From: Bacteroidales bacterium UBA1458
GTDB taxonomy: Bacteria; Bacteroidota; Bacteroidia; Bacteroidales; VadinHA17
NCBI GenBank assembly: GCA_002325785.1
Contig: DCSU01000128.1
Span: 21,353 to 34,765, forward strand
Length of the DNA: 13,413 nt
Direction of reading: 5' to 3'
Shown: piece by piece, positions 8,098 to 13,413 of the stretch
Layout: every line of letters starts with the position of its first letter
How positions within the stretch are numbered: position 1 is the first letter of the stretch
Made by a program: the position numbers and the translations under genes
Notes under the pieces: model-generated
The model's input: only the letters and a program-made list of their open reading frames with translations
What the model was told of the DNA's origin: nothing
Databases searched by the model: none

Positions 8098-8132
8098 CCA
8101 TGTCCTTAAATGTATTGCATAAAGGCACCGAA

Positions 8133-8534
8133 ATGAAAAAAAAATTAATAGCTGCAGCAGGGGTGCTGTTCATCATCGTATCCCTGCTTGCTGCCCAGGA
8201 ACAGCCCAGGATACCATCGGGTATCGCCATAGCCTTCCGCTCAGGGAGTGCTTCCGGGCTATCCGAATATCTGAACAGCACCGTAGAACTGGTGCTGCCT
8301 GACAAGGAGGACTTCTACAGCAAGAGTGTTGCTGAGACAATCCTGAAAGACTTTTTCACCCGTTACCGCTCCCGTGAGTTTGTCATCAAGCACCAGGGAG
8401 CAAGGGGTGACGCACAGTATGCCATCGCCAGCCTTGAGACCGACAAGGGGCGTTTCCGCGTATACTTCCTCCTTAAGAAGGTCGACGGCAATCCGCTTAT
8501 ACACCAGATCCGGATAGAAACAGATAATGAGTGA
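8133..8534 (+). CDS. DUF4783-family small secreted protein
   Basis: A 133-residue protein beginning MKKKLIAAAGVLFIIVSLLA, a signal peptide ending near AAQ, so it is exported to the periplasm or surface. The mature part carries IAIAFRSGSASGLSEYLNST, VELVLPDKEDFYSK, ILKDFFTRYR, FVIKHQGARGDAQYAIASL and RVYFLLKKVDG, which together match the Bacteroidota DUF4783 family (an NTF2-like fold has been proposed for such small domains; that is inference here). No biochemical function is known to me. The open frame extends upstream to 7998, but this ATG is preferred because it begins the signal peptide, has AAAGG eight bases upstream, and lies after the promoter candidate. Its end overlaps nadC by 8 nt, so the two are co-expressed. 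The same gene neighbours nadC and rlmH in many Bacteroidota. Confidence 0.88.
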   Translation: MKKKLIAAAGVLFIIVSLLAAQEQPRIPSGIAIAFRSGSASGLSEYLNSTVELVLPDKEDFYSKSVAETILKDFFTRYRSREFVIKHQGARGDAQYAIASLETDKGRFRVYFLLKKVDGNPLIHQIRIETDNE

Positions 8535-9369
8535 TCCCGGCCTCCGGTCGTTTATCCTTAATGCTCTCGCTGAAGATACAGGAAGCGGTGATCACAGTTC
8601 GCTTGCATCCATACCTGCCTCAGTAACCGGTCGCGCCAGGCTCCTGATAAAGGAAGATGGCATCATCGCCGGCATTAACGCTGCAAAGGAAGTGTTTCAC
8701 ATCACTGACCCGACACTGGAGACGAAAATTCTCCTCAACGAGGGTGACAGCGTTGGTTATGGCGACATAGCCCTTACCGTTGCCGGCAGCGTGCATTCGA
8801 TACTGCGGGCCGAAAGGCTGGTTCTCAACATAATGCAGCGCATGAGCGGTATAGCCACAGCCACTGCTGTTTATGTTGAGAAGATCAGGGGAACCAATGC
8901 ACGTATTACCGACACACGCAAGACAACTCCTGGCATGCGGATGCTGGAAAAGGAGGCCGTAAGGCTTGGCGGAGGGATTAACCACCGGATGGGGCTCTAT
9001 GACATGATAATGCTAAAGGATAACCACATAGACTATGCCGGGGGCATTGCTGAGGCGGTAAGACGTACCCGGGAATACCTGATCATGAACAAACTGCCGC
9101 TGAAGATAGAGGTGGAATCACGAAATCTACAGGAGGTAAGGGAGATACTGGCTGCAGGCGGGGTTGACCGGATCATGCTCGACAATTACACCATTCCCGA
9201 TACCAGGGAGGCCGTAGCACTGATCGGCGACAGGGCGGAGACGGAATCGTCAGGAGGCATCACCCTGACAAACGTGAGGGAGTACGCACTTTGCGGCGTT
9301 GATTACATATCAATAGGGGCTCTGACCCACCATATAAAAAGCCTTGATATGAGCCTCAAAGCCTACTGA
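8527..9369 (+). CDS. nadC: Nicotinate-nucleotide pyrophosphorylase (carboxylating), quinolinate phosphoribosyltransferase
   Basis: A 280-residue cytoplasmic enzyme of normal family length. It converts quinolinate and PRPP to nicotinate mononucleotide, CO2 and pyrophosphate in de novo NAD synthesis. Visible family motifs are EDTGSGDHSS (residues 16-25), ILRAERLVLNIMQRMSGIAT (92-111), TRKTTPGMR (130-138), GGGINHRMGLYDMIMLKDNH (148-167), KIEVES (193-198), DRIMLDN (214-220), SSGGI (241-245) and SIGALTH (262-268). The substrate-binding Arg, Lys and His residues of these motifs are all present. The ATG lies in ATGAGTGA, overlapping the end of the DUF4783 gene by 8 nt, which points to translational coupling. 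nadA and nadB, which make quinolinate, are not in the window. The YihY gene follows 8 nt after the stop. Confidence 0.97.
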   Translation: MSDPGLRSFILNALAEDTGSGDHSSLASIPASVTGRARLLIKEDGIIAGINAAKEVFHITDPTLETKILLNEGDSVGYGDIALTVAGSVHSILRAERLVLNIMQRMSGIATATAVYVEKIRGTNARITDTRKTTPGMRMLEKEAVRLGGGINHRMGLYDMIMLKDNHIDYAGGIAEAVRRTREYLIMNKLPLKIEVESRNLQEVREILAAGGVDRIMLDNYTIPDTREAVALIGDRAETESSGGITLTNVREYALCGVDYISIGALTHHIKSLDMSLKAY

Positions 9370-9377
9370 AAAACTCT

Positions 9378-10295
9378 ATGAACGCCAGGGAATCGTTAAT
9401 TGCCAGGAGGGACAGAATAAGAAATGCAGTACTGCCGGGATTTGACGGGGCACCGCTGGAACTGGTAGTAAAATTGATTGCTGAGGGACTGTTCGGACGG
9501 GGGGTTCTGGTCACCAGGGCCTCGTCAATAGCCTTTAACATGCTGATGACGTTGCTCCCTGCCACTATCTTTCTCTTTACTCTCATTCCTTTCATTCCCA
9601 TACCAAACTTTCAGACCGAGCTGGTACGGCTCTTTGAGAACATGTTTCCGGTGGCAGCATACAGTCTCCTTGAGACCACCATCGTTGACGTGATAACCAA
9701 CAAAAGTGGCACCCTGCTTGTCCTGATGTTCATTGCTACCATCATTTTCTCAACCAATGGAATTCATGCACTTATACATGCCTTCAACGTCTCAGCGCAT
9801 GGTTTTGTGAGCCGCTCATGGCTTCAGCAGAGGAAAATTGCAGTATTCCTGCTGCTGTTCATACTTTTCATGTTCTATGCCTCAAGCGCACTAATCATTC
9901 TGAGCCGGTCAGTGGTGGACAGACTGGTTGAGTTGGGAGCGCTGGAGCTCAACCTCGTTTACTATGTGATAATGGTCTTCAAGTGGATACTGATTGTTGC
10001 CATGCTTTTCTTCGCCATTTCAACCCTTTATTATTTGGTTCCCGCCCGCAAAAAGGATTTCCGGTACATCTCACCCGGGTCAATAGTGGCAACGACGCTC
10101 TTTATCATCACCTCTCTCGCCTTCTCAGCCTATGTAAATAACTTCGGACAGTACAATAAGCTGTATGGTTCCATAGGAACGCTTATCATCATTCTGATCT
10201 GGCTGTACCTGAACTCTGTGGCCCTTCTGGTAGGGTTCGAGCTGAATGTCAGCATCAGGGCCGCCACCTGCAGCAAATCGCCGGCAGACAGGTAA
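9378..10295 (+). CDS. YihY/BrkB-family inner membrane protein
   Basis: A 305-residue polytopic protein with a cytoplasmic N-terminus and about six TM helices (residues about 50-72, 110-135, 152-177, 193-218, 230-252 and 263-290). Family motifs are RASSIAFNMLMTLLPATIFL and, near the end, YNKLYGSIGTLIIILIWLYL followed by NSVALLVGFELN. These define the YihY/virulence factor BrkB family. The family was once misnamed ribonuclease BN; a nuclease role is not supported for it, and its transport or lipid-related function remains uncertain. The gene starts 8 nt after nadC with no clear Shine-Dalgarno sequence and is the last gene of the DUF4783-nadC-yihY operon. The C-terminal tail (ATCSKSPADR) is short, and its last two codons fall in the first copy of a tandem repeat that continues downstream. 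Confidence 0.92.
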   Translation: MNARESLIARRDRIRNAVLPGFDGAPLELVVKLIAEGLFGRGVLVTRASSIAFNMLMTLLPATIFLFTLIPFIPIPNFQTELVRLFENMFPVAAYSLLETTIVDVITNKSGTLLVLMFIATIIFSTNGIHALIHAFNVSAHGFVSRSWLQQRKIAVFLLLFILFMFYASSALIILSRSVVDRLVELGALELNLVYYVIMVFKWILIVAMLFFAISTLYYLVPARKKDFRYISPGSIVATTLFIITSLAFSAYVNNFGQYNKLYGSIGTLIIILIWLYLNSVALLVGFELNVSIRAATCSKSPADR

Positions 10296-10370
10296 TCGGC
10301 CGGGGCACGGGCGGAAGATGAATCCCAACATACAGGTAACAGGCCGGGGCACGGACGGAAGGTGTACCCC
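10288..10370. repeat. Two tandem imperfect 39-bp direct repeats
   Basis: Copies at 10288-10326 and 10332-10370 (period 44) differ at about six positions; the shared core is GGCCGGGGCACGG then CGGAAG. The first copy begins in the last two codons of yihY and contains its TAA stop. A weaker partial echo, GGTAATAGGC, occurs at 10405-10414. No protein is supported here on either strand. The repeats occupy over half of the convergent yihY/glutamine synthetase intergenic region. Confidence 0.75.
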
Positions 10371-10398
10371 TGCATTACAGCTGTTACGTGCAGCAGGG
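10368..10398. terminator. Weak stem-loop candidate between convergent genes
   Basis: CCCTGC (10368-10373) can pair with GCAGGG (10393-10398) across a 19-base loop that itself contains the palindrome ACAGCTGT. Its position between convergent genes suits a shared terminator, but there is no T tract on either side, so the call is tentative. The rest of 10371-10447 shows no gene. Confidence 0.22.
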
Positions 10399-10447
10399 CA
10401 CCGGGGTAATAGGCAGTCTGTTAACTTGTTATATGGACCCTTCCAGG

Positions 10448-11953
10448 CTACCCGCAGTGCAGGTGCTCCTTCACCAGCTTCGCTATGGCCTCGTTGTTGC
10501 CGTAGAGCTCTTCGCTAAGGCTCTTGTCATTGTATGACCTGAGCTTCGCCGCGAGGTTGTCAATCACTCCTGCCGGGAAGACCCCGTCCTTCTCGAAGTG
10601 GCTCCTCAGGCTGAGCAGCGCATCGGCCGAATCCCAGCATGATGCAGGGAGCGACTCAAGCTTCTTCGCCTCGGCCTTCTTCTTCTCCTTGAAAATATTG
10701 TAGTCGACATATAGCCTCTCAGCCATCTCCAGCGCTCCGGGCATCTCCAGCCCGTGCTGTATGGCCATGGCTATGCCTGCCATCAACATGTAGATGTCAG
10801 CCGAGCCGTCAGGAGACCGCAGCTCAACGGTCTGCCTTGAGATCTTGTCAGCCTCGCCTGACGGCTCAGCCGGGTTGGCATCATGAATCATATGAGAGGC
10901 ACCAAGCCAGCCCAGTGGCACCCTCACCAGTACCGACCGGTTACGATCGCCCCAGCAGATGTTCGTCGGCGCCTCCTGGTGCGGTACGAGCCTGAGGTAC
11001 GAGGTGGGAATGGTGTTGCCGAAAGCCGTCAGACCCTTGCTCAGATCAAGAATCCCGGCGATCATCTTCCTCGCAGTGTCACTCAGCCTTCCGTTTTCTA
11101 TCATCACGTTACGGCCACCCTGCTCGAGCATCAGGTGGATATGCATCCCTGAACCGGCTTTGCCTACGGTGATCTTCGGGGCGAAGCTGATCTCCACACC
11201 GTACTCATAACCCAGCATACGCAGTATCCACTTGGCAATGATTATATGTTCAACAGCCTGTTCAAGAGGCACATGCAGAAACTCAATCTCATGCTGCTCA
11301 AAGTCATCACCATCTTTTGAGAAGCTACCCACCTCGGAGTGGCCATACTTGATATGGCATCCGGCCCTGGCGCAAAGCTCCAGCGCCTCAACACGCAGAT
11401 CCTCAAACTTGGCAAAGGGCTTCGACTGATGATATCCCTTCTGGTCAAACAGAGGATAAAGCTCATCGCTCTCAGACCTTACATAATATTCCAGCTCTCC
11501 CAGGGCCCTGATGGTGAACCCCGTGGCAGCAGTAAACCTCTTTATCGCTTTGCGAAGTATATACTCCGGAGAGCTTTCAAGAGGCTTCCCCTCTGAATTG
11601 TAAAATGAACAAAGGATCTCAAGCGTGGGTGTCTGGGTGAACGGATTGACAAATGCGGTGCGATAACGCGGCATCACATATAGATCACTGGACCCGGCTT
11701 CAATAAATGAAAAGAGGCTTGAACCGTCAACACGCTCACCGGCAGTGAGTATGGAAGCAAGATGATCACGGCTGTAAGGGACAAAATTCAGCGACTTGAG
11801 CTTGCCGTCACCTGCTGCATACCTGAAATTGACCATCTTAATGCCCTTGGCCTCTATGAACCTGATGATGTCATCAGATGTGAACTGGTCTGCCGGCTTC
11901 CTGAGAAACTGAACCAGCTCATTGCGGCTCATAAGTATATCATTGCTCATCAT
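10448..11953 (-). CDS. glnA: Glutamine synthetase family protein (type I-like, Bacteroidota variant)
   Basis: A 501-residue cytoplasmic enzyme, slightly longer than the 440-470 of enterobacterial GSI. Glutamine synthetase joins ammonia to glutamate using ATP, normally as a dodecamer. Catalytic elements seen are D76 in GERVDGSSL, metal ligands E153/E155 in GELEYYV, E207 in GHSEVGSF, E222 in QHEIEF, H271 in GSGMHIH, R321 in SYLRLVPH, flap glutamate E327 in QEAP, R339 and R344 in NRSVLVRVP, and E377/R379 in VELRSPDGS. All expected positions are filled, so it is probably active. The enterobacterial adenylylation segment N-L-Y-D-L-P is absent; a charged stretch (FKEKKKAEAKKLE) stands there instead, so adenylylation control is unlikely. 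Two start ATGs are adjacent (11953 and 11950) and cannot be separated. It is convergent with yihY and divergent from the lipoprotein gene. Activity on another amine substrate, as in some family members, is not excluded. Confidence 0.92.
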   Translation of the reverse strand: MMSNDILMSRNELVQFLRKPADQFTSDDIIRFIEAKGIKMVNFRYAAGDGKLKSLNFVPYSRDHLASILTAGERVDGSSLFSFIEAGSSDLYVMPRYRTAFVNPFTQTPTLEILCSFYNSEGKPLESSPEYILRKAIKRFTAATGFTIRALGELEYYVRSESDELYPLFDQKGYHQSKPFAKFEDLRVEALELCARAGCHIKYGHSEVGSFSKDGDDFEQHEIEFLHVPLEQAVEHIIIAKWILRMLGYEYGVEISFAPKITVGKAGSGMHIHLMLEQGGRNVMIENGRLSDTARKMIAGILDLSKGLTAFGNTIPTSYLRLVPHQEAPTNICWGDRNRSVLVRVPLGWLGASHMIHDANPAEPSGEADKISRQTVELRSPDGSADIYMLMAGIAMAIQHGLEMPGALEMAERLYVDYNIFKEKKKAEAKKLESLPASCWDSADALLSLRSHFEKDGVFPAGVIDNLAAKLRSYNDKSLSEELYGNNEAIAKLVKEHLHCG

Positions 11954-11973
11954 TTGCTACTTTTAATGATGGG

Positions 11974-11981
11974 CAAATCTA
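11974..11981 (-). promoter_or_regulatory. Candidate -7 element upstream of glutamine synthetase
   Basis: On the minus strand this reads TAGATTTG, an exact TAnnTTTG match, placing a start near 11967, about 14 bases before the first ATG. A TTTG lies upstream but at a 14-bp spacing, shorter than usual, so the -33 element is uncertain. Confidence 0.4.
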
Positions 11982-12065
11982 AAAATTTATAGATACAAAA
12001 AGCACCACCTTTGTCATAAATGAATATACTCTTTCTCCTGACAGGCCTTGTTAGTGATTTTTTTC

Positions 12066-12073
12066 TACTTTTG
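12066..12073 (+). promoter_or_regulatory. Candidate -7 element upstream of the lipoprotein gene
   Basis: TACTTTTG matches TAnnTTTG. TTG at 12048-12050 gives a 15-bp spacer, slightly short. A start near 12080 would leave a leader of only about 13 bases before the ATG at 12093, which also argues against using the upstream in-frame ATG at 12048. Confidence 0.4.
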
Positions 12074-12092
12074 GTCCGCACAACGGACCCGG

Positions 12093-13391
12093 ATGAAAAA
12101 GCTGTTATTTATTGCCGCCATCATTGTTCTCTCATCATGCCAGAGGGATAAGGGGCTCGACTGGTTTTCCACCGCGAAGGCCGGCGAATACTTCAGGCTG
12201 GTGGAGCAGGTATGCAACAGTGACAACGGCATGCTCTGGGGAGAGAACCTCTACGGGCCTGTCATGTACGTCGACAACCGCAACCGGGCCATCTATGCCA
12301 ACGTGGCTGACAAGGAGGATAACCTGAAGGCCCGTGACGGGATCTTCACCGGGATTTTGCCAAAAGAGAGAATCATTACCAACAACATGATAGAGTTCGG
12401 GGGTGTCAGGTATGCCATGGTGCCGCTTCCGGAGACGGAGGACAGCTACCGCATGGTTACCCGCACCGTGCACAGCCTCTTTCACTGCTTCCAGGAGCGC
12501 CATGGACTGAAGCCATCAACCTTCAGCACCAGGCACCTGAATGACAGGAATGCGAGGCTCTACCTAAAGCTCGAATGGAAGGCACTGACTTATGCCATCG
12601 GCTCATCGGGAGAGACACGCAACCAGGCCATCCGCGATGCACTGGTATTCCGTGGCGCCAGACGCGAGCTCTTCCCCGAAGCCATCACTGACGAAAATAA
12701 GTTCGAAAATTACGAGGGTCTGACCACCTTCACCTATATAAAATTATGCACATCGGGCCCCGAGGAGATGAGAAAGAGAATCCTCGAATATCTGGACAGG
12801 ATTTATCAGAATAACTCCTATGCCTGGGGATACGGGTTTGTTCACGGTGCTCTTTATGCCACACTTCTCAACGACAAAGACTTCGATTTCAAGCAGATAC
12901 AACAGTCGGACTTTGACCTTGGCAAGGCTGCGCTTGAGGCTTATAACGTAACCCTCCCGGAAGTCTGCCGCGACGTTGCAGGCTCCCTGGCCATGAACTA
13001 CGACATACAGGCTATCAGGGTGGAAGAGAGCGAGCGCGAGGAGATGATCAATGAAAACATTCGCCGTATTGTGACAACCTTCAACGAGAAGCCCGTGGTG
13101 ACCATCACCATGGAGAGCCCGAACTTCAGCTTCGAGCCTGAGGATATCCATTTCCTTGATACCCTCGGCACCCTCTATGAGAGACTGCGCGTCTCCGACA
13201 ACTGGGGGAGACTGGCGGTTGATGAGGGCGGAGCCCTGCTTACCAATGATCTGCATACGCTGAGGGTCACAGCCAAGGAGATAGTGGTGGAAAAAACCCA
13301 TCTCTCAGGCGCCGGCTGGCACCTGGTGCTCAATGACGGATGGCAGGCAGTTGTGGCAGGCGACGGCAGCTATAACGTAACGAAAAAGTAG
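12093..13391 (+). CDS. Lipoprotein of an uncharacterised family with zincin-like HxxxH motif
   Basis: A 432-residue protein beginning MKKLLFIAAIIVLSSCQRDK, a lipoprotein signal with lipobox LSSC and acylated Cys16. No Asp follows at +2, so an outer-membrane location is likely. The domain (about 30-430) contains LWGENLYGPVMYVD (48-61), VHSLFHCFQERHGL (126-139), LKLEWKAL (158-165), a YEGLTTFTY segment with E208, YGFVHGALYATLLND (247-261) and LGTLYERLRVSDNWG (358-372). H127/H131 and E208 have the layout of a gluzincin metalloprotease (HExxH plus a downstream Glu), but the catalytic Glu position holds Ser128. It may be a non-catalytic relative; I know similar sequences only as hypothetical proteins, so function is open. 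The start is set at the ATG that begins the lipoprotein signal, although the frame extends to 12048. It is apparently a single-gene unit followed by a stem-loop. Confidence 0.85.
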   Translation: MKKLLFIAAIIVLSSCQRDKGLDWFSTAKAGEYFRLVEQVCNSDNGMLWGENLYGPVMYVDNRNRAIYANVADKEDNLKARDGIFTGILPKERIITNNMIEFGGVRYAMVPLPETEDSYRMVTRTVHSLFHCFQERHGLKPSTFSTRHLNDRNARLYLKLEWKALTYAIGSSGETRNQAIRDALVFRGARRELFPEAITDENKFENYEGLTTFTYIKLCTSGPEEMRKRILEYLDRIYQNNSYAWGYGFVHGALYATLLNDKDFDFKQIQQSDFDLGKAALEAYNVTLPEVCRDVAGSLAMNYDIQAIRVEESEREEMINENIRRIVTTFNEKPVVTITMESPNFSFEPEDIHFLDTLGTLYERLRVSDNWGRLAVDEGGALLTNDLHTLRVTAKEIVVEKTHLSGAGWHLVLNDGWQAVVAGDGSYNVTKK

Positions 13392-13394
13392 CCC

Positions 13395-13409
13395 TCCCGC
13401 TTTGCGGGA
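13395..13409 (+). terminator. Short stem-loop after the lipoprotein gene
   Basis: TCCCGC, a TTT loop and GCGGGA form a perfect 6-bp stem starting four bases after the TAG stop. This looks like the start of an intrinsic terminator, but the window ends four bases later, so a following T tract cannot be seen. Confidence 0.5.
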
Positions 13410-13413
13410 CTGC

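Noticed and set aside
7998..8132. N-terminal extension of the DUF4783 protein to an upstream ATG
   Set aside because: It would bury the signal peptide behind 45 residues and span the candidate promoter; the ATG at 8133 has AAAGG upstream and starts the signal peptide directly.
10125..10375. Minus-strand open frames across the end of yihY and the tandem repeats
   Set aside because: They exist because the tandem repeat lacks stops in those frames; there is no start signal or recognisable product and they overlap yihY antisense.
12744..13301. A 185-codon minus-strand open frame opposite the lipoprotein gene
   Set aside because: The plus-strand frame has a lipoprotein signal and family-like motifs throughout; the antisense frame has none and is explained by codon bias.

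Overview
The window looks like a chromosomal segment from a member of the Bacteroidota, probably an uncultured or environmental Bacteroidales-type organism; this placement is inferred. The evidence is a type IX secretion (T9SS) type B cargo protein paired with a PorP/SprF-family gene, a DUF4783 protein next to nadC, a Bacteroidota-style ~500-residue glutamine synthetase, start codons mostly without strong Shine-Dalgarno sites, and candidate promoters with the Bacteroidota -7 element TAnnTTTG in both divergent intergenic regions. I see no phage, transposase, CRISPR, tRNA or rRNA.

Left half, minus strand, reading right to left from about 8.0 kb: rlmH (23S rRNA pseudouridine methyltransferase), overlapping by 8 nt a very large polytopic NtrY-like sensor histidine kinase; then a 57-bp gap; then a 1200-residue secreted protein with a glycine-rich N-terminal region, six tandem Ig-like repeats and a type B (gliding-motility/CHU_C) sorting domain; then, after a single base, the first 43 codons of a PorP/SprF-family outer-membrane gene that leaves the window on the left. 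The last two genes form a cargo/partner pair like sprB-sprF.

Middle, plus strand from a divergent promoter region at about 8.0-8.1 kb: a small DUF4783 secreted protein, nadC (NAD synthesis) overlapping it by 8 nt, and a YihY/BrkB inner-membrane protein 8 nt later. This is a tight three-gene operon of mostly housekeeping genes.

Right part: a glutamine synthetase on the minus strand converges on yihY. The 152-bp space between them holds a pair of tandem imperfect 39-bp repeats, the first of which includes the yihY stop codon. Divergent from the glutamine synthetase is a plus-strand lipoprotein of a family I cannot name, with an HSLFH sequence that looks like a zinc-protease HExxH motif lacking its glutamate. 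A stem-loop follows it at the right edge.

Most of the window is ordinary core genome. The parts deserving a second look are the T9SS cargo/PorP pair with its cysteine-paired repeat array, the orphan giant sensor kinase translationally linked to rlmH, the degenerate zincin-like lipoprotein, and the repeats downstream of yihY. I did not find a clearly new multi-gene system.
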